64,000 nt of DNA from Anisakis pegreffii (lineage: Eukaryota > Nematoda > Chromadorea > Rhabditida > Anisakidae), in the NCBI GenBank assembly GCA_035041965.1, contig JAPYMA010000381.1:186001-250000 (forward strand). The letters are read 5' to 3'. The translations under genes and the position numbers were made by a program. Positions 37,901 to 63,173 of the stretch are shown here, in pieces. Under the pieces are notes generated by a model that saw only the letters and a program-made list of their open reading frames with translations, did no database searches and was not told the origin of the DNA. Position 1 is the stretch's first letter, and each line of letters starts with the position of its first letter.

Positions 37901-40900
37901 ATGATATGACTGATGAAAAATATTCGCTCATAAAAGAGCGCATTTCGCGAGCAAGCGCAATCACTCATTCTCGCCATGCACCACAATCATCTGCACTAAT
38001 TTTTTGTGGAAGTCATAAACAATGAGATGGTGTTGTCACAACCGTCGGTCGATATGACGACGCTTACCCTCTAGAACACTACCAGAATCTACTGGTTGTG
38101 AAGGATTTCCAGGGACGATCTAGCAGAAATCCAGAAATGAGCTTTGCAGCTCTGAATATCATAATGCACTCTGAAAAGTTTGTGCTCTTATTTTAGCGCT
38201 AGCGTCCTGCTCAGTAAGTACACGTAAATTCATGATGAGCTTGGCTCCGTGATATTCGAATAAGATAACAATAAAATAAGATAAATAAGGCAAGATAAAT
38301 GCGTAAGTATAAGATAAGTATAAGGCGCACATCAAAAGTTTATCCGACAACTGTTTCTCGCCTCTGACAAAGAGCAATTAGCGCAGTTATTTTTCTCGGT
38401 GGATGTCTTTATTAGTTGCGTGATATCTCATAGGATAGAGGAAATCATTAACGTAACTCACTTATCTGATTATCCCATATTGAGTGTCCAACCTCACTGA
38501 TGAGTTTATAACCTATGCTGGCCTATAATTACTTATAATGGCACAGATTGAACGTATTTATGTGCTAGCGAAAGAAAACTGAATTGACCGCTTACAAATT
38601 GAGAAATTATTAGCGCGAAAGGGTCAGAATGACAAAAATATTGCTGAAAATGGATAAGGTATTTTTGTGAAAACTGATGGGTAGCTGAACGGTAAGTTTT
38701 CTTCAAACTGTTCCTCTGATTAAGGAGGGAAGGTGTAGCAGCGATCTAGTGAGCTAATATAGATCAAAAAGGGACGGTGAGCTAATCTACCAGTACGAAG
38801 AACATTTCTCAAAGTTCCATTAGCTTAAAATTCCACTAATCATTATCCTTGTATCACAGCTTCTGTCAAGTCTAGAGTCGACTCATAAGATGCTTTCTCA
38901 CCAAACGATGATCCAGCAGTGATGAATAAAAAAGGAAAGATTCTCGTGACAGCGTCACATACAACTGAAAGTTTGAAAGTTTGCATAATTGAAGAAACCG
39001 AATAGCTGCGACACTTTGAATGGAATAAAATGAGGATCTGGAAGGGATATGAGCAGATTTCGAAGGCGATGAGTGAGTGTTCTAGGCGATATGATAATGA
39101 AAATGAAAATGAAGAAGTTATTGGAATGTGTTGGCGATCGTTTGGGATTCATTGTAACGATTGAACAAAACTATATTCGCGGTGCGATGCAAAAGTTGTT
39201 GGTGTTTTGAGACGAACGAAAAGATTTATTATTTTTGATGTGAGCACCAAAAGCAAACCGACCGCATGATTAATGACACCAACATACCGAACCGACCTAA
39301 ACAATTCGTTCGATATCACCTCAACTAATCAAAGTAGCATTTTACAAGCAATGCCTTACTTTAACTCAACTTTACTTCTTCTGTTTCTTCAGTATCATTT
39401 CAGCGGTTTTGTTTGAATTCACAGTTTATGCGAAATTTCTTATGCCAATTTCAAAAGAAACGTATTCATTTGATGTTAAGTAAACGTTTTGCAACGCAAT
39501 TTTGTCCACTTAGCGTTGAACTTTTGCTGCTGAAATATTGCCATACTACGACTCAGCTTACATAGTGCGATGTTTACATTCATATGCTATTTCTGATTGT
39601 AAGCAGAAGCGAAGATCTGAGTTCAGAGTGCTCATCACATGACCACAAGAAAGACATGAAACGATGAGGATCATCTTGAGTGAATCTGAAGTTTTGGTTT
39701 TATGAATGTTCGTTCCGTAGCCTTGATGAAAACAAACAAAAGTTTTCGTATAATTTTGCAACTGAGCAAACACCAGTCCAGTCAGTTCATGTTTTCAACC
39801 GAGGATTAAACGAAAGTGATCATCTATGCAATAAAGAGCAATAAATTTGATTTTGTGGTTGCGATCATGATCTAGCGAATGCACTACCGTAGTGAGATGG
39901 TTGCTGGCAACGAATATTTCATTTGCGAATGATTCATGACTTTGTTTAGCAGAATAAATGTGAAGCAATTAAATCATTCAAACTATCGCAATAAATATTC
40001 CTGTAAGGCAACATGAATAACAAAGACCTATTTAGTCTCATTTCCACACCATTCAAATATGATAATGTTGAAACCACATCCATCAATCTTCACTATATAT
40101 CATTATCATCTCCTATATTTATGTGCCACAAGAAATATGATGTAAATACGTCCTCATCCTCAAACCTACGATAGTCCAATGACCCTTCAATTCACCAACA
40201 AGGGAATAAAATTCACTGTGGGACATCCATCTGCAATTCTTCATCTACCGTACTCCACTGTGCCTTAATCTACAGTAGAGTTGTGCTCAACTAATATTTC
40301 AAATATGCAAATCAGTCCATATGCTTCCATGCACTCAGTGATCTCATCGGTGCGTTGATCTTCGAACAAAATGACTCCATGAAGACCGAAGAGGGAACAA
40401 CAACATCGATTTTGGGGGAAAATTAGCACTGGTCTTAAAAATCGGTTTATTAAGCTGATAATAAGTTCAAAAAATATTGATATTTTGATATAGTCGTTCG
40501 CATTAAGTGAGCAAAAAACATTCACTGGCTTTTTGTCAAAAGGAAAAACACGTTGGAGCGATTTCGAGGAGCATTGAACACTCGGTTAAATTTCCCGATT
40601 ATCTTTCGTAATTCTGGGTGGACTTCCTGGCCCGATGATGCAACGTTTATACCTGATATTTTCAACGTGCGAACAACGATTAACGTCTTGTTTATGTCAG
40701 TTTTGACGCTCTTCGCCACTGCAGTCTTGACAAACAACACGTCAAGACGGTTGAGCCTCAACGCTTGTCTGCTGTCAATTCAGACAAAATTTCCAGAGTG
40801 AGATCGTTCGGGCAGTTCACCGCATGCCATTATTTCCAATGAACTGACAATTGTGTTGACTTTAACCGTCTTAGTTTGCTGTTCTATTAATAATAAGGTT

Positions 40901-40904
40901 GAAT

Positions 40905-41021
40905 GATATTAGTATACCTCTCGGTTTCGAGTGAAACTTTCCTCCGCAAACGGAAACTTTTGTCTTTCCTTCTCGTTCGCGGAGGAAAATTTTGCTTGAA
41001 ACCGAATGGTGTATCAATACC
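40905..41021. repeat. Foldback repeat, copy B (about 117 bp)
   Basis: Left arm 40905-40947 and right arm 40979-41021 are imperfect reverse complements. Their inner ends, CTTTCCTCCGC and GCGGAGGAAAA, pair well, and the loop is about 31 bases. It encodes no transposase. It resembles a small non-autonomous terminal-inverted-repeat element, but the parent family is not identified. Confidence 0.6.
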
Positions 41022-41813
41022 ATTGATGTTGTGAGTCTGAGGCAGGTTATGATTTTGCTTCTTTCTATTACCTGACATGGTTGAAGTTTCATCATGAGTG
41101 ATGCGTCATAGTGAAGTGAATCGATATGAGTTTTCAGATGAAATGAACACGTTCAAAGAAGAACATAAAATTGATTTATTTATGGCAGCATTAGAACATG
41201 ATTGGCACATATAACAACAAAACAATACTCTTTTTGTAGAACTGATCGTAAAAATCAACCCAAATACAAAATATCAATGATTTATTAAGTTTCAAAAGTT
41301 CAACTGAAAATATCAAATAAAATGAGGGCAATAAACGGCAGTCCATTTATAGTAGCAATGTTTCAAACACATTTATTATAGCTGTTAATTCGAGTACTGA
41401 AAGCAATAGTCGAATCAGTTTTGGTGTGCATCTAGCGTGTTGTAAGCAGTATTGATTCTTCATTTACAACTGATCTGTTCCAGGTAAATGTACCGAGTTA
41501 TTGACTCTGAAATTTTTGGTTACATTTTGCCTCCATTCAGATTTTGAAGTTTCAAGTTTTTGATGAATTTCACAGTTTCTGCACATGAAACAGCTACTGA
41601 AACATAAATTTGACTGTTTCTAGGATTTGATTAACAATGAGAGAAAAATTAGTAATCTGAAATTCATTTTGATCCATTATCGATCAACTCAGATTTCTAT
41701 CTCGCCTGATGTTTAATCAGTTCTCTGCGATTATATACCGCTGAAATGTTTCGGAATTTTTCATGCAGCTGTATATTTCTTCACAACTTATTCAAAAATT
41801 TCGAAAGAGATTA

Positions 41814-41819
41814 TTTATT
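41814..41819 (-). terminator. emb-9: Candidate poly(A) signal AATAAA of the collagen IV gene
   Basis: AATAAA on the - strand begins only a few bases after the stop codon at 41824. If used, the 3' UTR would be very short. Further TTTATT matches on the + strand near 41167-41178, 41279 and 41368 offer alternatives downstream. Confidence 0.35.
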
Positions 41820-41823
41820 CGTA

Positions 41824-53863
<12,040 letters not shown>

Positions 53864-56800
53864 GGCTGCTTTTGCAGTTGGATGTCCTCTTCTGTTCAGT
53901 TATCTATTGTAGTCGAATATTTTGCACGTTTTCTTAGTAATGACACCTGAGGAGGCTCTGCAGATGCACGCACCTCTCGCCACTGGAGATCACTTTGTTG
54001 TTGTCGTTGTGCGTGTCTCCCTGACCGTTATTGTGCCTAGAACAACGACCTTGGTTCAAACTCCTAGATTCTGAATAAATAGATCGTTTTAAAATTACAT
54101 CATTGACGCTTCTGAATACAATCGTAAACGTTGTGAACATGAATCAGAATTGAATGATCAGTGCAATGACGCGGAACACATACAGTTGGTCTTTTCGATT
54201 AATTGTACATGCGCTCACGTCAGAAGAAAATCACAACTGATGACCGAATCAAGCTATTTCTAAGGCATTCATAAACGCTGTGGATATGAATATTCACGAA
54301 TGCTCACGCCAGAAAATTACACATCCACGCGAGTAAGCAACAAATCGTTAGTTTTGTATAGCGTTGAATACCCTGACTTCGAGCAGGTTAATTTTCTCAC
54401 TTTTATGGGATATCATTAAGAATAACGGATTATCTGGCTGAAATGATAAGAACTGTCACAACGGCTGTGCGGCAAAGAAATAGAAGTGATAATTTATTGA
54501 TTTCATAGTCGTAAGAGGGTCAATTGTTGATACGGATCAGCAGTGCCTCAAATACAATATCGTTCTATCAATTAGCAGAAAGAATATGCAAAACTAATCT
54601 CCGTACATACACTATGGGCATAACAGAGTCGAGATTAACGAAATATAATATAAACACATAAGTTGCACTGATATATCATAATCGATCTATTCTGCAAATC
54701 ACTGTCAGAGTATATTCATTGATCGAAATTATAGCTTCCGATATAATTTAAGATCAATTTTCAATAATCTGATGGAAAATTCCAATTTGTTGGAAATTTC
54801 GATGGCAACAAATGGTAGTCATGAATTCAAAGCAATTCTTTTCATTAATACAACGAAAAAACGCTTTCTTGTTGAAATAAATCAAATGCTTCATTAATGA
54901 AATGGCAGTTTAAACCGTCGAATGCGATTCTAAATATCATTTAAAGAACCTAAAGCTTTCAGAATTATACATCAAATTGAGCGTTTACAGTCGGTCTAGC
55001 AAATCCAAATGAACAATGAAAATTACTTTCTTTTGTTGCTGGACATTCAACTACGATATGTACATAAAGCTGAAATAAAGTGAATCAAGATGGTAAAATA
55101 CAGTAATATCACAGGTAAATGATATGATAAGACAATAAGCAACAGTTGAACGTTGCCGAGGCAATTGAAACAGTTGTTGTCGAATTGAAATACTGATAAA
55201 GCAATTGTGAGTTCGGTTGAAGAAATTCATCAAAGTTTTGATCGTGCACTCAACCTTGCAAAATGGACAAATGACATGGTTACGATTGCGATTCATTTTG
55301 GGGGCACTCTTCCCGTATTAAGTTGCTGTTGTTGGTGAAGTGAATATTCCCAATAAGTCGCATAACTCACTGGCCAACATTGGTTTGTTTCAGGCTGAGA
55401 CTGAAATGATGACGTGACCGGTGAAACAAGGTTGGAGGAAATGGACGAACACTATCAGTGCCGTTTTGTAACGATAACTTGCCGTTGTTACTTGGCCTTG
55501 CCACCGCCTCATGACATATGTTTGGGATGAGTGCTAAGCAACAGTTGAGATATCATATAGGACTAGAGGATAGATACCTTTATCTATCCGTTTCGCTTCA
55601 TAAAACAGATGAAGCGATTGCAATGAAACAAATGCTTCGACAGACGCACCATTGGATTTACAGCAACTTTCAACTTTACTTCAACATAAATTTCCTACTC
55701 CTATTGCTGCAACAACCGACCTTTTGAATGGTTTAAGCTCTACGCTTACAGTGCTATATTATCCACTTCTTTTCACAACTTCACTAGGCCACTCCTCCCT
55801 AAACAACCCAAAGCAATGCTTAAAACTTCATTTCTTCTCGTTTATCTCTAGAAGCGAGAACCTATCGTTCAATTTATTTATTCATTGCTAGTTAGCAATC
55901 CGTCTGGTCGGATGAGAAAAAAACTTCGCCAAAGATTTCTCACAAAAATTTTGAGTACAAATGATCGATATTGATATTAGGTTTCAGATTGTGTCCCTAA
56001 TAAGAGCTCACCTTCAAAGTACTAATTTTTATAGTCAAGACTTTGACAGTGATTCTAGATGATCATGTTTAAGAGAATACCTGCATTGATTGGGTACAAC
56101 TCAGTTACCCATTGTGGGAAATCCATCTAGATCAATCATCAACAGTAAAACAAAGCTACCATGAAGAAGGATTAACAAGAAGCAAGGAGTACGAAATAAA
56201 GATTTTGCATGAGCCATCCAAGTTCTTGTTCTTTCCCTTGTGGACGATCAGCCACCCAAAACCCCATCAAAATCATTTTACGTTCATAGGCAAATGATGA
56301 TGCTCATCAAACAAATCAACAAATTCACATTGCCTACAAACTTTCCTTATTACAAACAACCGCAAATCGAATGAAACGATACGGTTCTCATCACACAATC
56401 CCCGCAACTAACATTAATAATACGGATTACTCCAAGTAGAAGGATGTGATTCACGGTTATTTGCACATATGTTTTGCAGATGCGTTGTATTTTCGAAGAT
56501 TTTTTGATTGTGGTATCGCTTTTGAATTGCAACTCACCACACAACTGAATGTGTGTTAATTCACTGCATAATTGGTTTCCTATTATGTAATGCAACATGG
56601 AAAACTTTGGAAAAATGGGTTGAATTGTTTTTTTTTAATCATGTTCATTTCCCATTACATTTTGGTAACTCAGTTGGAACCACTTCAGCAGTTGTACCCC
56701 AGTAGTAATCGTTTCTGAACACAAATTAACTGATCTACACTGGCTGATCGACTTGCTTTCGCTATCAATGAGCTGGGCAATGAGTTCGTGGTTCGAAACT

Positions 56801-59122
56801 CGAGCGAGTTTCTTCATCCTACGGCCACTTCATAACGGTTAGCAATGTTGATGAAAACTTTTTGTTGCGAAAACGAGTACGGACCAACATGAACACCGAT
56901 TACATCGTCGAATTGTGATAAACGTTTTCAGTTGTGTTGATGAATTGTGCACAAGCCGATGTGTGTTATGAATAAGTGTGAGAGGGAAGTGTATTATCAC
57001 TGAAATTGCTTCTTCAGCTTTGTGTATTCGTGATAGGTACAGCTGTCGTTTTGAAGCACTTCGAGTTTGGAGATAACATCGATCGATCTAATCAATTGAT
57101 CAATTACACACATTCACTGTATGATCATCGTTTAGTCGAAAGTCCACTGAACGTATTCTTAATCATCACAGAGCTGAATAAATCTGATCAGTCGCGAAAA
57201 AAAAGCCGTCTGGTAGCTCATTACATGGAAATGAGTAATTTCTAACGGATGTTGTGTAGTGAAATGCAAGTTTTATTGCGTGATAACAACACAAACTCAA
57301 TTTGCACCACCAACAGTAATATCATCTCTGTCGAGGAATCGTTTCAAACCTGAAACGATTGTACTGGATTACCCGGATTGGCAAGCAGGCTATCAAACGT
57401 TAGTAACGTTGCTGGCCACAATGCTCGCGTTTCCGTGCACATTGTTTTAGCCTCAGTATTGCACTATGAAACGACTGTACTATTCGAATGAATATCGATG
57501 TTATCATTTTTCATTGCATTCAGTTTGACCGTGAAAACACTGATTCTGCCTGTCATTTGTAGTAATTGACTTCAAAGTTTCATTCTGGTGTGATAGGGGA
57601 GGATTTGTTACTGACGACGGATGCAATTCAACCATTTGAAATGAGTCTAGCTGGTGAAAGTTAACTGAATCAAAAATTTATTTGTATTTAAGTTGGAAGA
57701 CTATCAGGTGTAACTTTTTAGCTGGTGACCAGCTATGTGATGCATTCAAATTCAGATTGATCGATGTATAAAAGAAGCAGTTTGATCGCCTTGTATCGTT
57801 AAAACACAATATTAAACACCTTCCAAATAAACATCTAATGAAGACGTTAGTGTTTCACGGTTGTTTCATGAAACCAATCAAGTTTATACAAATATTCAAA
57901 GACCTTAGTCCTAAATCTGAGCATCTAGAATCCGTAATTTTCCTCAATAGTGATTGTTATCATTAAATGAGCTGATAGCTTGAAGAAGCTCGAAAGAATT
58001 TGTTGTAAACCGTAACAAACAAAAGCAATGAGGATGATCGTTTAATTGTATTCTATTGAAACGATTCAGTTGTTTTTTGAGCCAATCAAAAACACAATGA
58101 TAAACGATACGAGATCGTTGATTGCAGCAAAATAAGTTTGCACTGAAAACGATGACTCAATACATCACTACTAGTAGGCAGGCACCTGAAACAAATATAT
58201 TTACTCACAACAGCGTTCATATACAATTGCTAGAAAGCAACCTCGCTTAATCATCTCTAATGAATCTTAAGCAGTTTATATGCTCTTGCTACAACCATCC
58301 TCATCTTAAACTACTGCTGATGAATTTGGTAACGCATCTGTATTGGATATTTTTGCAAGTTGTGATCAGTCATCATTTTTATAATCAACTCAAATATAAA
58401 AATTAGAAAAACAAAAGAAACGATACATTTGTTCCGAGAATATTAGAATTCGCTGTATACATTTGTTCATAACATGAGAGTATTAGAACGCAACACTTCG
58501 GCAGTAAGAGTTATTACAAAATTACACAAGTTACAAATAAGAGAGAAGTGATAATAAAATGGAAAAATTACGAGTGAAATGATATTATGATATAAGTCGG
58601 TCATCGATATGTATGTATATCACAGATTATTAATAATAAACAATATGATATTCAAAGCAAGTTGTAAGTAAGTAATTGAAAGCATAAAAGAACACAAGTG
58701 AACATAAATTTTTGATTGAATACAACACAAAAACCTTTAGGAATACGATTGATCGGCGGTCTTTTTGGTATGTAACAAATGTTGAACCTGAATACGGATC
58801 GATCGCAGGAAATTTTTGATGAATGATGCCTTATTTCGAATGTACAATTATACAATCGCATATTATAGCCACTGCTTGTTAAACACGGTCATAATCGTAT
58901 GGCCAATCACCATATTAAATTGTTCCATTTTCTCACATAATGTGATACTGATTATTCTATGATTTCTTTCCGAAATATCTCATTAACATAAAGAATAAGA
59001 TTCATCAGTGTTGATAATATTTTCATATGCACTCGAAATGATCTCTTCCACATTCAGAGACGACAACTGAGGTTTAAAATGAAAATGATGAAAAGTGAAT
59101 TGTTACAACTGGACGAATGCGT
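53864..59122. other. 5.3 kb between the collagen IV start and the heat shock gene stop
   Basis: This stretch should contain the collagen promoter near its left end and the heat shock 3' UTR at its right end. No confident gene is seen. A + strand ORF at 57259-57450 ends in a hydrophobic stretch after VLDYPDWQAGYQTL and might be a terminal exon, but no partner exon or family was recognised. Poly(A) signal candidates for the heat shock gene were not convincing. Confidence 0.45.
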
Positions 59123-62100
59123 CTAGACAATGCTGATCACCGAGGATGCTGTACGGTGTTCTGGTGGTGCAACGTGAACTGAGATTTCCGTTTCTTTCCA
59201 ACCCTTTCGACTTCCCTGAAATAAAACTTCATGAGCACGAAAAAAACGCTCAGATGAAAAGTTTTAAATCTCTTTTAGAATGCTATGAAACGTTCAGTCT
59301 CAAACACTTTTGCTGAATTTCGTATGCGAATGAAATGAAGGCAATAAAATCGTCTTGAATTCAGATGATCACTTCTTAGTGTGCAATCAGTTGGAGAAAC
59401 TATTGTAATTTTCAGTCCGAATTTTAAAATTTTTTCGGATGATCAACGAGCAAATTATGGATTATTGATAGACACAACGGGGTGTGTAGGAAGGAGCAAA
59501 CATTCGAACGAATAGCACAAATAAATTATCAACGTTTTTGCGCTGAACACAAACGATGAACAATAAAAACAACACAATGCCACAAATCTTTCGTAAATGC
59601 TTCGAGACAGCTGGAATGTTCGATTGGGAGCGTAAAATTTTTACAGCAATATAAGAGTGTGAAGGAATTATAGCGAATTTAATGTTTCGTTTCTTTAAAC
59701 CATCGCAATTTTAGAGTAAGGCGGAACTGATGACGGCTAACATCACCACTATGCTCATTATGCTATCAATGCATGGAACCGATTAATTTCGGATCTCAAT
59801 TATTTCGTAATTTCAAACGGATTGTCTGACTAATGAATCACTCTTGTAGATACGATCTTATCCACATTTTCACTTCATTTCACAAAATTAACTGGTTGGA
59901 CTCAAAATTAACAAAATCATCATCTAATAAATCAGCCGACGATAAAATCAGCCAGTAAAATTTCTCAAAAACACGTTAAATTCTCGTTCTGGTACAATCG
60001 CATCAAGCTCATCACGTGATATTACAATTCTTAAAGAATATACTAGCTGTGAAACTTTCTTCCAGCAAAGCAATTTTACTCGAGTTGCAAATGAAAAGCT
60101 TTAATGCTTCCCGTTTATTGAAACTTGCTTCATTTAAACTAATCTCAATGTAAGGAACGTAATTCAAGGTGATATTTTACATCGCTAAATTGTTGACTAT
60201 AAGCAATTTGTATCTGCGAAGCGCTTTATCACTGAGATGAAAAGATTGAGAGAGGGAGAAGACTCGATTACCTTCAAAATAAGTAGACCAGAATCGGTCA
60301 TGAACGACGATATTGACGACATGCGAACATCGTTTGGAATGGAATATTTACGAGTGAAACTCCTTCGAAGGGTCTGTGTTGAATGAGGATCATCCTCCAA
60401 TCGCTCACCATATACCGTCAGTGTGTTGCCAGTCAGTGACACCTTAAATTCTCATTTTTATAACCTTCGCCTTTTTTTCTACCATTAATATGGAATATTT
60501 TTTAGTAATGTCACCCAAAAATAGTAATGAGTGTGAGCTGATTCGGAATGTACGACAAGGAAACAAAAATTAATCTATTTTAGTGTACGTCGATGTATGA
60601 GGATTACGCAGGTGAACATCAATCTCAAAATTGCATTAAATGAGTTACATACCTTAATATCTTGTGGTCGAAAATGTCTGACGTCCAATTCAATTGTAAA
60701 GCCGTGTTCGGTGTTTATGATCTCACCAGGTCCAGCCACCACTTGCGGTGATCCAGGCCGAGAGCGACCGATTTCTGACTGAAAAAAAAAACGCTTCCTT
60801 CTCAATACTGACATCGAAAGCATGCACTGGTGTTAGGAGATGAAAGGTTCACAGCAGGATGATAAGATCGTTTCAAGAAAATTTCATATTACCTGCGAAA
60901 GTCGCTCATCTTGGTGTGAGTTTCTTGAGTTATAATCGGATGGTCTACTCTGAAACAAGAAGAAAAATTATCGGATCCCCGCTAGTATCAGCATTGAAAC
61001 AGTTCAGGAATTGACTGATTCAACAAGACACTTTATCGATGAAATCCTATGCAGTTCATCGGTAATGGATTTTTTGCGGATGAAATGACAAAATTTATTG
61101 CCGTAGTCGGTCTAAACTGATCAGCTTGATTCCATGGAAAGTCTAGTTTCATTCTTTGCTTAACGGAATTCTACCCCTCACAACAGCAATAGTCGCAGTG
61201 TTGATGGGTTTGTAAGGTGAGATCAGCTCGACCAAACTAATTTTTTTCTTCATTATACATATTTCAATTATGAAAAGTTTTATTCAATTAAATGAAAGTA
61301 TTTCAATGAAGTTTTTTTTTTCAACTGCGGAGAACAATGTATTTCAATTGTATGAAGTTTTTCGGAAGACTTTCAAAAAATCATATTGATCCTTACGCGT
61401 AGAGTGGAAAGGAATAAGTGATGTTGAATTAATGGTAGGTTTATGCATTAATGCTTACATTAACTATGCTATAGACTGGCGGTGGATTATTTCTGTAGTC
61501 AGTTGGAATTGAATGCGCTCTATCAAAGCGATCGCTTGTCATCCTCGTATCGTGGCGAAAACCTCGGCTCCTGAAACCATTAGCCAGCGTTATATCTGAT
61601 GCTCTATCCTTCTCAAAATATGCGTTATTTCATTCACTCTAAGGAACAGATTCACTGTATCAGGTACGTCAACTATTTACAACATCAAATGTGCAAATTT
61701 TGATACTTATGCGAAGTTGTGAATGCTTAAAAATCATATCGCTTTAAAAATGTCACATTTACATTTGATTCATTGCGTGATTAGAATGGAAATACAATTT
61801 TGGATACTGAAATTATATGTGTGAAACATTGAAAACGCCGAATTTTTATGACATGAAAAGACGTATCGTTTAAATGAGAATGAATCAACTAAGAAAGCGA
61901 ATTTCTTCAATGTTTCATTAACAATTTCTTAGGAACATAAATCATTTCAAAATAACGTTCTGAAAATGCAAACGAACTAGTCCTATGCTGTAATGAATGC
62001 AGCTAGCAAGATGAGTCAATAGCATGGGCTATCAAGCAATTTTTTTGCAACGAATGACTGATTACGTTCTCAATGATAGCTATGATATCATGAATTATAA

Positions 62101-63173
62101 CACTGCTATCAAAACTACTCTCATTGAAAGTGTCACTCTGATTAGTTCCTTTGCACAATCGCAAATAAACAACTGAATTAACGAGAATATCGAATATTAG
62201 AATAGGCTGAAAACTCACTTTGAGAAGGACTGATCAAAATCGTGATCATCACAGAACGGACGACGTTCGCTGGAAACGACACTCATTGAGAGGTGGACTT
62301 CACAGATTAAATAATTGACAGACAATGAACTCAAAACACTAAATCTCAATTGTATTTGGATGGGAAGGTAGGTAATCTGGTTAGTGCGTAACTGAACAAT
62401 GTGTAAATTAACCGTATGAATTAGATAGTTGAATTCACCGAGCGATTAGTTTTCTTTTCGCTTCAGTGAGTTTACTCAAGACGATTAATAGTGAAATCGT
62501 GAACCAACCATTTCACTTGTTTATGTCTCTATCTATTTAAGCAAATATTCACTTCAATTTACAAACAACCGAATCAACTTTCGCCAACAACAACAACAAA
62601 AGACGTTTAACATTCACTCACAATAACAATCGCTCCAAATTTTCTTCACTGTCACTATAGTTTTTTTTGGTATATATCGTATTGTTAACATAAGCATTGT
62701 GAATGAATAATTGAGTGATTTGAATTTTCTGTTGCAAATAACACGAAAAAGTTCCAATTTTCGCAAGACAAGAGGCGAGTTTTGAGGCGGTTATTTTTGT
62801 ATTGCAATGTTTTGGATCTGAGAGACGGATGACATGAAAAGTGATCATTTTTAGATATGTAACAAACATCGAGGGTCGATTTCTTCATGAATATCAACTC
62901 AGTTGTTTGAGGAATCGGATCACAGTGGCTCAAAAAAATGAAGCGCAGGCCTATTATCTTGCGTGTTGAGAAATAAATTCGTCAGTTTTTACGGAAAATA
63001 AACTCGAATTCAAACGAATACCCATTACGACTGGATGGGGAATGTGAGAATCGTGATCTATTTCGATGTGAAGAGGATGAGGATAGGTCTCGCTCGCGTT
63101 CTCGGTTGAAATAGTCCTCTTCGAGTCGATCGTCACCTCGTTTCCATTTCTCCTCCTCCAAATATTCCCGTTC
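59123..63173 (-). CDS. Small heat shock protein (alpha-crystallin family), 5' end unresolved
   Basis: Seven coding exons are inferred 5' to 3': 63022-63173, 62219-62269, 61459-61570, 60893-60949, 60653-60778, 60272-60442 and 59123-59215 (stop TAG). Phases join throughout, giving at least 253 residues. The first 140 or so are charged and Ser/Arg-rich (EREYLEEEKWKRGDDR, then RERERDLSSSSSHRNRSRF) and include PFCDDHDFDQSF, reminiscent of sHSP N-terminal regions. The alpha-crystallin domain follows, with HGFTIELDVRHFRPQDIK, VSLTGNTLTVYGERLEDD, RSFTRKYSIPNDV and SGLLILK. The C-terminus ends SVISIV, an I-X-I/V-like motif used for oligomer assembly. The family binds unfolding proteins and prevents aggregation. 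The product is longer and more intron-rich than HSP-16-type nematode sHSPs. An hsp-25-like assignment is possible but unproven, so no symbol is given. No in-frame ATG precedes the first exon before a stop, so an upstream exon is missing. Confidence 0.87.
60272..60778 (-). other. sHSP alpha-crystallin domain exons (5 and 6 of the model)
   Basis: Exon 60653-60778 carries GEIINTEHGFTIELDVRHF and ends RPQDIK. Exon 60272-60442 continues with VSLTGNTLTV and ends at GLLILK. The junction between them uses an AAG acceptor (AATTTAAG before GTG). The resulting IKVSLTGNTLTV reads as the normal beta-strand of the fold, which supports the splice. Confidence 0.9.

Larger units (their letters stand above)
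31082..41823. other. 10.7 kb between the convergent Hox and collagen genes; 3' UTRs and repeats
   Basis: No gene is called with confidence. Contents include the minisatellite just after the Hox stop, a T/A-rich segment of TCATTATT-type low complexity near 32010-32140, a 14-bp direct repeat CAATCGATTCAGTG (33458 and 33477), and two related foldback sequences (34908-34956 and 40905-41021). A repeated GAAATTATTTCATA lies at 36593 and 36620. A + strand ORF at 37783-38025 looks somewhat protein-like but has no recognised domain. The 3' ends of both flanking transcripts must lie here. Confidence 0.5.
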
